A stretch of DNA of 64,000 nucleotides from Methanoregula sp. UBA64 (GTDB taxonomy: Archaea > Halobacteriota > Methanomicrobia > Methanomicrobiales > Methanospirillaceae). The notes below the pieces were generated by a model. It was not told the DNA's origin, did not search any database, and saw only the letters and a list, made by a program, of their open reading frames with translations. Every line of letters starts with the position of its first letter. Positions within the stretch are counted from its first letter, which is position 1. Positions 7,790 through 15,484 of this stretch are shown here, piece by piece. The stretch is from positions 985,229-1,049,228 of the forward strand of contig NZ_DAQC01000001.1 in NCBI RefSeq assembly GCF_002502735.1. Reading direction: 5' to 3'. The position numbers and the translations under genes are program-made.

Positions 7790-9307
7790 TTGCGGGGGAT
7801 CGTTTTCTTCACCGATAGCCGTGCGAAGAACGACGTGACCGTTTTTGATACGACACTCCGTGACGGGGAGCAAACCCCGGGGATTGCCTTCACATTCGAA
7901 CAAAAGATCGAGATTGCCCGTCAGCTTTCCGACATCGGAGTGCACACTATCGAGGCAGGGTTCCCTGCATCGTCCGCACCCGAGAAGGAGACCGTTGCCG
8001 CGATCAAACGCCTGGGACTCGACGCAAACATCTGCGGTCTGGCCCGCTCGGTCAAGGCCGACGTCGATGCCTGCATCGACTGCGACGTGGACATGATCCA
8101 CGTGTTCATCCCGACCTCGGACATCCAGCGGGAGAACACCATCAACAAGACCCGCGAACAGGTGCTCGATATTACCGGCGAGATCATCCGCCATGTCCGC
8201 GCCCACGTGGACAAGTGCATGTTCTCGCCGATGGACGCGACCCGGACGGACCACGATTATCTCGTTAAGGTCTGCCAGACAGCAGCGGAAGCCGGCGCCA
8301 CGATCATCAACATTCCGGACACGGTCGGGGTCATCTCGCCCTCGGGGATGAAGACGCTCATGGGCCGGCTCGCCCGCGAGGTAAAATGCCCGCTCGACGT
8401 CCACTGCCACAATGACTTCGGCCTCGCGGTCGCAAACACGATCGCCGCAGTCGAAGCCGGTGCCTCGCAGGTGCAGGTGACCGTAAACGGTCTCGGGGAA
8501 CGGGCCGGTAATGCCGATCTCGCCCAGACCGTGATGATCATGGAGTCGATCTACGGGATCCACACCGGGATCAAAAAAGAGCGGCTCGTGGAGACCTCGC
8601 GCCTCATCTCCCGGTTCTCGGGGCTTGCCATCCCGCCCATCCAGCCGGTGGTCGGAGAGAACGTCTTCTCGCACGAGAGCGGCATCCACACGCAGGGTGT
8701 CTTAAAGTGCTCCGAGACGTTCGAGCCGGGCATCATGACCCCGGAGATGGTGGGCCACCGCCGCAGGCTGACGCTGGGAAAGCACGTCGGCCGGCACGCG
8801 GTCCGGCAGATGCTCACCGACGCCCACATCCAGCCCGACGACACCCAGCTCGACATCATTGTCGAGAAGGTCAAGGCGATCGCAAGCAAGGGCAAGCGCG
8901 TCACCGAGGCCGACCTGTACGAGATTGCCGAGAGCGTCATGGGTATCCCGGCCGGCAAAAAGATGCTTCAGCTCGAAGACATTGCGATCATGACCGGCAA
9001 CCATGCCATCCCGACCGCAAGCGTCCGGGCACAGGTGAATGGCGCTGAGCACGTCTATTCGAGCGTGGGAAACGGCCCGGTCGATGCCGCCTTAAAGGCA
9101 ATCGTCGGGATCATCCCGTCCCGGATCCAGCTCACCGAGTTCAACATCGAGGCGATCAGCGGCGGCTCGGATGCCATGTGCCACGTCACCATCGCCGTCG
9201 AGGACGAACACGGCCACGTGTACGATGCGAGCGGGAGCGGGGACGACATTGTCCTTGCCTCGGTCGATGCACTCGTGAACGCGATCAACCTCACGAGCAG
9301 GGATTAA
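7790..9307 (+). CDS. leuA: 2-isopropylmalate / citramalate synthase family (LeuA-like)
   Basis: About 505 residues of the DRE-TIM acyltransferase family. FDTTLRDGEQTPG marks the active-site strand, HCHNDFG supplies the metal-binding histidines, and NGLGERAGNADL is the family signature. The C-terminal 130 residues match the LeuA allosteric dimerisation domain, so it condenses acetyl-CoA with a 2-oxoacid (2-oxoisovalerate, or pyruvate if it is CimA) in branched-chain amino acid synthesis. The IEAGFPASS segment fits LeuA slightly better. In this frame the only early starts are TTG 7790 or later GTGs. The well-placed ATG at 7771 would encode a natural N-terminus only if one G of the G5 run at 7793-7797 were absent; see findings. 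Confidence 0.85.
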   Translation: MRGIVFFTDSRAKNDVTVFDTTLRDGEQTPGIAFTFEQKIEIARQLSDIGVHTIEAGFPASSAPEKETVAAIKRLGLDANICGLARSVKADVDACIDCDVDMIHVFIPTSDIQRENTINKTREQVLDITGEIIRHVRAHVDKCMFSPMDATRTDHDYLVKVCQTAAEAGATIINIPDTVGVISPSGMKTLMGRLAREVKCPLDVHCHNDFGLAVANTIAAVEAGASQVQVTVNGLGERAGNADLAQTVMIMESIYGIHTGIKKERLVETSRLISRFSGLAIPPIQPVVGENVFSHESGIHTQGVLKCSETFEPGIMTPEMVGHRRRLTLGKHVGRHAVRQMLTDAHIQPDDTQLDIIVEKVKAIASKGKRVTEADLYEIAESVMGIPAGKKMLQLEDIAIMTGNHAIPTASVRAQVNGAEHVYSSVGNGPVDAALKAIVGIIPSRIQLTEFNIEAISGGSDAMCHVTIAVEDEHGHVYDASGSGDDIVLASVDALVNAINLTSRD

Positions 9308-9413
9308 TCTCTCCCTTTTTTACCGGATCTGATGAAGTAACCAGCGGGAGCTCTGGGGGATAGACGTGAAAGGGGACTGCCGGCGTGCCGGATTCGGGAA
9401 GATATAAAAAAAG

Positions 9414-9776
9414 TTATGCGGCATTCGGGGCGCTCTTGCCCTCGAGTGCGGATTTGATCTGGGTCTGGAGTTGCTCGAACTTCCCCTGCAGCATCTTTTC
9501 CTGTTTCTCTAAGGACTTGACCCGGAGTTCAAGGGTCTCGACCTTCTCGGTGAGTTTCGCGTTCACGTAGTCCTTCTTTTTCTGGACCATGATCGTCCCG
9601 ATGCTCATGTACATGGGCGTGTCTTCGGTTGCGTCCGCGATCTCTTCCTGGGCACGCTTGGCCTCGCGCACGGCCATCTCGTACTGGGTCTTCTGCTGGA
9701 GGATCGTCTGGAGCTGCTGCTGGACCTGCTGGAGCATGGCAAACTGGTTCTGGACTTTCGGGGAAATGTTCTGCAT
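9414..9776 (-). CDS. pfdB: Prefoldin subunit beta
   Basis: 120 residues with two long coiled-coil helices (about 1-50 and 75-112) joined by a beta-hairpin segment (MYMSIGTIMVQKKK), the layout of the archaeal prefoldin beta subunit. Four beta and two alpha subunits form a jellyfish-shaped chaperone that hands unfolded proteins to the thermosome. It is the last gene of the leftward superoperon, after Pcc1, as in many Euryarchaeota. The start MQNISPKVQNQ is standard for the family. Confidence 0.95.
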   Translation of the reverse strand: MQNISPKVQNQFAMLQQVQQQLQTILQQKTQYEMAVREAKRAQEEIADATEDTPMYMSIGTIMVQKKKDYVNAKLTEKVETLELRVKSLEKQEKMLQGKFEQLQTQIKSALEGKSAPNAA

Positions 9777-9874
9777 GATCTCGTCTTCCGTATCTGGATT
9801 CGCCTGCTATCGATAAAAATGATTCCGAATGCGTTCCTGCCCGCTCAAACCTGCGGGAAAACTGCCCCTATCGA

Positions 9875-10123
9875 TCAGGCAATATCCTGCATCTCGTCAG
9901 CCACGTTTACGAGGCGGAGGAACATGTTGAGCGCCGCACGCAGCGCCGCGAGATCCTCAGCTTCCACGGTAAGGACCAGCGTCTCCCCGTCGATCCGGCA
10001 GCGGGTTGCCGTACGGGGACTGACCTCTTCGGCAAGCTCGGGAAGGAGCGAGCGGTAGATCTGCCCGGCATGGGGCGTGGTGAACCGGAACTCGGCGGTA
10101 TGGTGAAACACAGGAACGGTCAC
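9875..10123 (-). CDS. pcc1: KEOPS complex subunit Pcc1
   Basis: 82 residues matching the Pcc1/Gon7-type dimerisation subunit of KEOPS, which makes the universal t6A37 modification on ANN-decoding tRNAs. Features seen are the alternating strands at the N-terminus (FHHTAEFRF), GETLVLTVEAEDLAALRAALN, and a final helix with LRLVNVADEM. The start is GTG. Its place between RpoP and prefoldin beta is conserved in archaea. No other KEOPS genes are in the window. Confidence 0.88.
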   Translation of the reverse strand: MTVPVFHHTAEFRFTTPHAGQIYRSLLPELAEEVSPRTATRCRIDGETLVLTVEAEDLAALRAALNMFLRLVNVADEMQDIA

Positions 10124-10188
10124 TTCGTTACACTACGTAGGAAAACAGGGATATAAAAATGAACGGCCGGGAATCTCCCCGGCAACAA

Positions 10189-10323
10189 TTACCTGGCCTT
10201 GAGCTCTTTTATCGCTGCGCCGCGTTCCTTAAAGAGGATGCGGTGGCCACAGTAGGGGCAGCGGACGTTGACGTCGATCTCCACCTTCTGTTTACACCGG
10301 GCGCACTTGTAGGTACTTGCCAT
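10189..10323 (-). CDS. rpoP: DNA-directed RNA polymerase subunit P (Rpb12-like)
   Basis: 44 residues beginning MASTYKCARCKQKV and ending ELKAR. It has one zinc-ribbon made of CARC (7-10) and CPYC (22-25), followed by the RILFKERG segment typical of archaeal RpoP. The subunit bridges the D-L platform of RNA polymerase. It starts 21 bases after the L37Ae stop, in the conserved order L37Ae-RpoP-Pcc1. Confidence 0.95.
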   Translation of the reverse strand: MASTYKCARCKQKVEIDVNVRCPYCGHRILFKERGAAIKELKAR

Positions 10324-10344
10324 AGACGATAAACCCAATCGCGC

Positions 10345-10668
10345 TTACTGCGCCCTCTTCTGTGCGGCAGCTGCCGACTCAACTACCGCAGTGTTGGTGC
10401 GGTCGATGGCACGGAGCGCAACACGGAGGGTCGGGGTCTCGGGCTGGTAGGCGCCTCCGGCGAACTTGTAGCCGCACTTCCGGCACTCCCAGATCCCGGT
10501 TCCCTTGCGCTGGACCGAGATGTTGTCGCACTTCGGGCAGCGGTGGGATGCACGCGAGATCTTCTCCATCTCTGCGACTCTTTTCCGAACAAAGCGTCCG
10601 TACCTGCAGCCGAAACGACCGGCACTTCCGGTGACTTTTCCCTTTGCTGATTTTTCAGAGCTTGCCAT
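10345..10668 (-). CDS. rpl37ae: Large ribosomal subunit protein L37Ae
   Basis: 107 residues. The N-terminus is rich in Lys, Ser and Gly, with GSAGRFGCRYGRFVRKRV. A C4 zinc finger (CPKC and CRKC) follows, and the TGIWECRKCGYKFAGGAY segment is diagnostic of L37Ae. The C-terminus extends about 20 residues beyond many homologues with an Ala-rich helix. It follows SBDS directly; exosome genes often found between them are absent. Confidence 0.95.
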   Translation of the reverse strand: MASSEKSAKGKVTGSAGRFGCRYGRFVRKRVAEMEKISRASHRCPKCDNISVQRKGTGIWECRKCGYKFAGGAYQPETPTLRVALRAIDRTNTAVVESAAAAQKRAQ

Positions 10669-10712
10669 GATGAACTATCCACCAAATTGTCTTGCTATAT
10701 TTGTCGTCGCAA

Positions 10713-11417
10713 CTAATATACTTGATTGAGGATCTTGACCTGGCCCTCGCCTTTGGAGAGCTTGTTGACCAGATCGTAGAACTCGCCCTGGATGCCGGCC
10801 GGGATCCGGACCACGCAGACCCAGGACCCGTCCTTCTGCCACTCGTCTTTTTCCATCGTGCTTGCCGATGCAATGTCCCCATAGGCCCGCGCAGCAAAGT
10901 CGGGAGGGATCCGGATAGCGAGCCGGAGTTCCTCGAAGCGTATCGGGAGGATGGGGCGCAGCGCCTTGACGGTCTCTTTTACCTGCTCGTCAACGTGCTT
11001 AAAGGGGTCGATGTTGACCCTTGCTTCCTCCATGGCCAGTTCGATCCGCTGCGGCGGGTGCGGGTGGCCGGTCTGGGGGTTGATCGAGTTCCGTGCGATA
11101 AAGGTGATGACCTGCCGGCGCTTCTCCTCGGTCATCTGTTTGCGCTGGTCGGCAGTGAGATGAATCTCCCCTTTCTCGATGATCTTCTTTGCTACCGTGG
11201 TAAAATCGGTGGTGTGGAAGACCTTGATGAGAGACTCTTCCGAAGCGCGGGTGCCGCGCGACGAGTTCCCGAAGATATCGAGGGCCGCGACTACGTCCTC
11301 GATGTTGAGGGCCTCGCCCTGCCGTACCCGGGCTGCAAGGTGGGGATCCACGAGGATCTCGAACTTCTCCCCGTAACTTTCAAGCCTTGCCACCACGGCG
11401 TTCTCTAAGGAGATCAT
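10713..11417 (-). CDS. Ribosome maturation protein SBDS
   Basis: 234 residues of the Shwachman-Bodian-Diamond family. The N-terminal FYSH domain carries VARLESYGEKFEILVDP. A central three-helix domain has QRKQMTEEKRRQVITFIARN and PHPPQRIE, and a ferredoxin-like C-terminal domain follows. SBDS works with EF-2-type GTPases to release the anti-association factor aIF6 from the large subunit. It lies six bases after the proteasome alpha gene. Confidence 0.95.
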   Translation of the reverse strand: MISLENAVVARLESYGEKFEILVDPHLAARVRQGEALNIEDVVAALDIFGNSSRGTRASEESLIKVFHTTDFTTVAKKIIEKGEIHLTADQRKQMTEEKRRQVITFIARNSINPQTGHPHPPQRIELAMEEARVNIDPFKHVDEQVKETVKALRPILPIRFEELRLAIRIPPDFAARAYGDIASASTMEKDEWQKDGSWVCVVRIPAGIQGEFYDLVNKLSKGEGQVKILNQVY

Positions 11418-11423
11418 ACCCGG

Positions 11424-12146
11424 TCACTGCTTGAATTTCTCAACGTACGATGCAACCTCTTCCTTTGGCATCTTCCTGAATGTCGCATCGCCTTTTCCGA
11501 CGATACCTATCTCGACGGTCGTGGCGTCGAACTTGCCCTCGGTTGCAGAGTGCAGGGCCTTGAGGCCAAGGGAGATCGCATCGCTGATGGTAAGGTCAGG
11601 ATTGTATTCTTCCTCGAAGACCTTCATCGCCGCCGGCCTGCCGATCCCGATACCGGTTGCCTTGTACTCAAGGAGCGTGCCGGAGGGGTCGGTCTCGAAG
11701 AGCCTGCACTCGCCATCGCTGACACCCGCAATCAGAAGCGCCGTACCGTACGGGCGGATCCCGCCGTACTGGGTGAGCGTCTGCATGTGATCGCAGAGTT
11801 TCTTTGCGAGCGCCTCGACCTCGATCTGCTCGTCGTAGGAGACCCGGTTGATCTGGCATTCGACCCGTGCACGGTCGACAAGGGCACGTGCATCGCCCAC
11901 CAGTCCCGAGGAAGCGACGCCGATATGATCGTCGATCTTGAAGATCTTCTCGATCGAGGACGCTTCGAGCAGTTTTGAGCTGACGCGCTTGTCAACGATG
12001 AGGACGATCCCGTCCTGTGCCTTGATACCTACCGCGGTAGTACCGCGTTTTACTGCTTCGCGGGCGTATTCCACCTGGTACAGCCTGCCGTCCGGTGAAA
12101 AAACAGTGATTGCCCGGTCATATCCCATCTGGTATTGTGGTTGCAT
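11424..12146 (-). CDS. psmA: Proteasome subunit alpha
   Basis: 240 residues. The N-terminal gate region reads YDRAITVFSPDGRLYQVEYA, the alpha-subunit signature, and conserved blocks such as RPYGTALLIAGV and TGIGIGRPAAM follow. Rings of seven alpha subunits cap the 20S core and control substrate entry. The catalytic beta subunit is not in the window. Its first 29 bases overlap the 3' end of the Pop5 gene, so translation is likely coupled. Confidence 0.97.
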   Translation of the reverse strand: MQPQYQMGYDRAITVFSPDGRLYQVEYAREAVKRGTTAVGIKAQDGIVLIVDKRVSSKLLEASSIEKIFKIDDHIGVASSGLVGDARALVDRARVECQINRVSYDEQIEVEALAKKLCDHMQTLTQYGGIRPYGTALLIAGVSDGECRLFETDPSGTLLEYKATGIGIGRPAAMKVFEEEYNPDLTISDAISLGLKALHSATEGKFDATTVEIGIVGKGDATFRKMPKEEVASYVEKFKQ

Positions 12147-12699
12147 GCAAAATCTCCAGATCTTCTGTTGCCAGATACAATCGGCGTGTATTTTTAAATC
12201 CCTTTTCTATTACATCAACCTTATGACCGCGGCCTGCCACGATTTCGACCGGGGTGGTCCCGAACCGGTACTCCGTGACAGGAAGGGGAGGCTCCTCCGC
12301 AGGGGAACCGGCCTGCCCCGCGGATTCCCCGGCAGCCGGGGCCTGCTTCACATCCCTCTTTTCCTGAAATGCTGCGATCCGGTCCCGGAGGGACTCTAAT
12401 GTCCCCGATACCGCAAGGATCCTGAGGGCAACAGGCGCTTCGCGGCAGGCAACGAGGGTCGAGAGCGCGATCATCAGTTCCCGCTCGGACCCCCGCCGGC
12501 AGCGCAGGAGGGCGCATCCGCTCTCGATCGCAATGACCGAGGGCTGCATTGCCGCGGCAACAAGATCGCCAAAGAGCGAGACGACCGCCTCGTATACTGC
12601 ATAGTAGAGGTCTTTTGGATCCACAGGGGTTCCTTCGGGATCGATCCGGGCAAGCACATACCGGCGTTTCTCCCGGAGCGTGGGCGGTCGGACTGCCAT
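12118..12699 (-). CDS. rnp2: Ribonuclease P protein component 2 (Pop5)
   Basis: 193 residues. Residues 1-115 match archaeal Pop5, with PTLREKRRYVLARI, an AVYEAVVSLFGD helix and a LLRCRRGSERELMIAL strand-helix. It pairs with Rpp30 to support the RNase P RNA in tRNA 5'-end maturation. The last 75 residues form an Ala/Gly/Pro-rich linker and a small basic tail not found in the core family, so this Pop5 carries a C-terminal extension. It follows Rpp30 with a two-base gap. Confidence 0.9.
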   Translation of the reverse strand: MAVRPPTLREKRRYVLARIDPEGTPVDPKDLYYAVYEAVVSLFGDLVAAAMQPSVIAIESGCALLRCRRGSERELMIALSTLVACREAPVALRILAVSGTLESLRDRIAAFQEKRDVKQAPAAGESAGQAGSPAEEPPLPVTEYRFGTTPVEIVAGRGHKVDVIEKGFKNTRRLYLATEDLEILHATTIPDGI

Positions 12700-12701
12700 G
12701 G

Positions 12702-13343
12702 TCAGATCACCGTTACCGCACCTACTTCGGGTGCCATCACCCGGGCGACACCGGCAAGCGCGGCCTGGACGCCGGTCTCGTCCATACCAAAGAGAGAACA
12801 GAGGCCGGCTACCTCACGGACCGCACGCATCCCGAGCACGGAACGGGCGGACGAGGAGATCGTGAGCGGGAACTCGAACCGGCGTTCGAGCACCATCACG
12901 TCAAGGTACCGGTGGATTGCTTTCTGCCGCTGGTGCCCGCGGCCGAAGATGACCGGTGCAAGATCGATGTCGACGGCCGTGTTGTTGTCGGCCGCGATCT
13001 TTGCTGCCACGTGGTCGAACGCATGCTTGTCAGCGGCATAGATGCCCCGCAGGACATGGACGCCCCGGGTATTTGCAACAGTCCGGATAAACCCGTTGTC
13101 CCCGGCCTGCACGGAGAGCATTGCCCCGGTGCCACGGCAGCGCTTTGCCTTGTTCTGGACGTCTTTTGCGGGAAGGCCGGAAAGGTAAACCCCGGGGATC
13201 ACGTCAACGCCGCAGATCGTCTGGGCTGGTGCGTCAGGGACAACGATGCTGTCAAAGCCAAGCGAGCGCGCCTCGAGTGCCATCCGGCGGACCGATGAGT
13301 CACCAAGCGGATATGGAACAACACAGGCATCGGTGATCTTCAT
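12702..13343 (-). CDS. rnp3: Ribonuclease P protein component 3 (Rpp30)
   Basis: 213 residues of the TIM-barrel-like Rpp30 family, somewhat shorter than some homologues. Visible landmarks are MKITDACVVPYP, a VHVLRGIY strand, the DNNTAVDIDLAP segment and LTISSSARSVLGMRA, where homologues have a conserved SGAR/SAR-type loop. It is a partner of Pop5 in RNase P. It lies 31 bases after L15e and immediately before Pop5, the usual archaeal order. Confidence 0.92.
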   Translation of the reverse strand: MKITDACVVPYPLGDSSVRRMALEARSLGFDSIVVPDAPAQTICGVDVIPGVYLSGLPAKDVQNKAKRCRGTGAMLSVQAGDNGFIRTVANTRGVHVLRGIYAADKHAFDHVAAKIAADNNTAVDIDLAPVIFGRGHQRQKAIHRYLDVMVLERRFEFPLTISSSARSVLGMRAVREVAGLCSLFGMDETGVQAALAGVARVMAPEVGAVTVI

Positions 13344-13374
13344 GGAGATACCATTGCCATAAAAAAAGATAAGA

Positions 13375-13965
13375 TTATTTGCCCTGGTTGGCGTTGGAGC
13401 GGATGCTCGGGCGGGTCTTCTCGGTACCCTTACCCTTGGTCCTCATGCCACGGCCCTTCCTGCCAGCGGAGGTCTTGCCGCGCTCGGCACGGCCGCGGTG
13501 GGTCGGGTTTGCCATCCATGCGAGGTTCTTGTCGCTCTGGATCGAGGGGTGGTGGCCGTCAACGAGGATAACTTCGTAGTATTTCAGCTTGCCATCCTGG
13601 CCGACCCAGTAGGAGTTCAGGACTTCCATGTTCGGGTACCGGCGGGATGCGCGTTCCTCGGCAATCCGCTGGATGCTCTTACCTGGGGTGCTCTTGTTCT
13701 TGCCCATGCGTGCGGACCGGCGTGCCCGGACATACCGGGATACCCGGCGCCCGCCGCGGCGGACCTGGACACGGACAACCGCAATACCCTGCTTTGCCTT
13801 GTAGCCAAGCGAGCGGGCGCGGTCGATACGGGTCGGGTGCTCAAGACGGGTAACGCTGCCTTCGCGGCGCCACTCCTGCATCCGGTCCCAGAGCATTGCT
13901 TTTACTTCGGACTTGTCAGGTCTCGCCCATGCGTCCCTGACATACGCATACATCGATTTTACCAT
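13375..13965 (-). CDS. rpl15e: Large ribosomal subunit protein L15e
   Basis: 196 residues, highly basic, beginning MVKSMYAYVRDAW and including RARSLGYKAKQGIAVVRVQV, diagnostic of L15e. It is the first gene of the leftward superoperon. GAGGTG lies nine bases before the ATG, and a TATA-like ttaaaagg on the minus strand lies near 14010-14017. Confidence 0.96.
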   Translation of the reverse strand: MVKSMYAYVRDAWARPDKSEVKAMLWDRMQEWRREGSVTRLEHPTRIDRARSLGYKAKQGIAVVRVQVRRGGRRVSRYVRARRSARMGKNKSTPGKSIQRIAEERASRRYPNMEVLNSYWVGQDGKLKYYEVILVDGHHPSIQSDKNLAWMANPTHRGRAERGKTSAGRKGRGMRTKGKGTEKTRPSIRSNANQGK

Positions 13966-14134
13966 GTGTTATAACACCTCAAGGTTCGGCCTGTAACAGG
14001 CTACATTCCTTTTAACGGGACGAATCCCGCGGTTCTATAGAATTGGATGGAGGAGGTAATAAAGGGAGGGGACGGATTCATTCCATTCATGGACACTTAT
14101 AACCGGCAATAATGACCCATTAACCACGTCACCA

Positions 14135-14755
14135 TTACGACAGGGTTACGGTTCCGCCTTTCCCGTGGGGGACATTATTAAGAATAAATTCCCGGGATGC
14201 ATTCAGGCAATCGGACTGGATCCGGTATCTTCCCGGGACCCATTCCGTGGTGATTAGATGAAATACCGGGGTTCTTTGGCCGGCCCCCATATAGGAGGGT
14301 TCCCGATTTGAGACGCTGCAGAGCTGTGTAGGTTGTGGTGGGGAATACGCATTAACAGGCCGGGGCAGTTCTTCCCAATAACTCTCGTTCATCCAGAGAA
14401 AGATCCGGCATTCCGTGAAATCGCCAATGCACGAAACGGTATCCTTGCCGTCGTTTACCAGGTAGAACTCGATGATCTCTCCCTGATTATATACATCGGA
14501 ATCCATCATGATTCGTTCCGGGTGACTGCTGTTCTGTTGCGCAATCGTTGTCGTGTACAATACCTTTGACTGGGGCGTCAGAGTAACAACTGACAAGGAG
14601 GTATTAATTGGGACCGTGGTAGTCACCGTCATGTTTTCCGGAACAGGATCCGTTGTACATCCCGCAACAAGCACGCTTCCGGCAAGAATTATCAAGAGGG
14701 ATACTATAGCAGTTACCGACGCATTTTTTCGGAAAGGACAAACTGGATCCGCCAT
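14135..14755 (-). CDS. Secreted lipoprotein, unknown function
   Basis: About 206 residues. After a basic N-terminus a hydrophobic stretch leads to the lipobox LVAGC (cysteine near residue 32), so it is likely lipid-anchored outside the cell. The mature part begins with a Thr/Val/Pro-rich linker and continues as a beta-rich domain with several Cys (CIGDFTEC, a later SDC). Upstream in-frame codons are not signal-like, so ATG 14755 is chosen. No family recognised. It lies alone between L15e and moaC. Confidence 0.65.
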   Translation of the reverse strand: MADPVCPFRKNASVTAIVSLLIILAGSVLVAGCTTDPVPENMTVTTTVPINTSLSVVTLTPQSKVLYTTTIAQQNSSHPERIMMDSDVYNQGEIIEFYLVNDGKDTVSCIGDFTECRIFLWMNESYWEELPRPVNAYSPPQPTQLCSVSNREPSYMGAGQRTPVFHLITTEWVPGRYRIQSDCLNASREFILNNVPHGKGGTVTLS

Positions 14756-14913
14756 ACTGACAAGGGATAATCTGATTGGATCAGCAAATAGTTTTTGAAA
14801 GTATAGTGGGGGGGGATATCCCAAAGTTATCCCTGAAAAAAAGATACCTGCCGTCGCACCCGGCAGGAAGCCCCCGCGGCGGCTCAATTACCTGCACCGC
14901 TCAACATGAGGTA

Positions 14914-14953
14914 ACGTATAGCGCAAAACCCGGCGAGGCGTTTTGCGCGTAAA
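14914..14953. repeat. Dispersed hairpin repeat, copy 1
   Basis: A palindromic element with arms GCGCAAAAC and GTTTTGCGC (14921-14929 and 14939-14947) around a GC-rich loop. A nearly identical copy is at 40334-40370, including the flanking acgta. It lies about 65 bases downstream of the leftward moaC gene. A second hairpin, GGGGC-GAA-GCCCC, is at 14980-14992. Together they may shape the moaC transcript's 3' end. Confidence 0.7.
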
Positions 14954-15016
14954 GAATCGTCATGGGGGTGCCAAGCGGAGGGGCGAAGCCCCGGGAGCGT
15001 CCCCATTCTCTGAAAA

Positions 15017-15484
15017 TCACTCCCCCTTCTTTTTCTCCACGACGTGGATCCCTTCGATCCGGGTGACCGGGTACTGGCCGTGTTCGTCCTTTTCCGCGGA
15101 CTTGACCATGTCCCATACCGTGAGGAGCGCCACCGAGACGCCGGTCAGGGCCTCCATCTCCACCCCGGTCTTCCCGGTCGATTTGGTGGTAACGGTCGCC
15201 TCGATATACCCGTCGCCTTCCGCGAAATCCACGGTGATTGCCCCGAGCAGGATCGTGTGGCACATCGGGATGAGCCGGGGGGTGTCCTTGACCGCCAGCG
15301 TGGCGGCAACCCGTGCCGTGGCAAGCACGTTCCCCTTTACCACCGTTCCCTCGCGGATGGCCGCAAGGGTTGCGGGGCGCAGGTAGATCCTCCCCGTTGC
15401 CACCGCCTCGCGCACCACGTCTTTTTTCGCGCTGATATCCACCATCTGTGCTTTGCCATCGGAAATATGGGTAAACTCCACCAT
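15017..15484 (-). CDS. moaC: Cyclic pyranopterin monophosphate synthase MoaC
   Basis: About 155 residues. It contains the MoaC signatures MVDISAKK at the N-terminus, LIPMCHTI and the GVEMEALTGVSVALLTVWDM block that builds the active site. It converts the MoaA product to cyclic pyranopterin monophosphate in molybdopterin/tungstopterin synthesis, needed for formylmethanofuran and formate dehydrogenases in methanogens. The start ATG shares one base with the stop of nnr (TGATG), indicating translational coupling. No other moa genes are in the window. Confidence 0.95.
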   Translation of the reverse strand: MVEFTHISDGKAQMVDISAKKDVVREAVATGRIYLRPATLAAIREGTVVKGNVLATARVAATLAVKDTPRLIPMCHTILLGAITVDFAEGDGYIEATVTTKSTGKTGVEMEALTGVSVALLTVWDMVKSAEKDEHGQYPVTRIEGIHVVEKKKGE

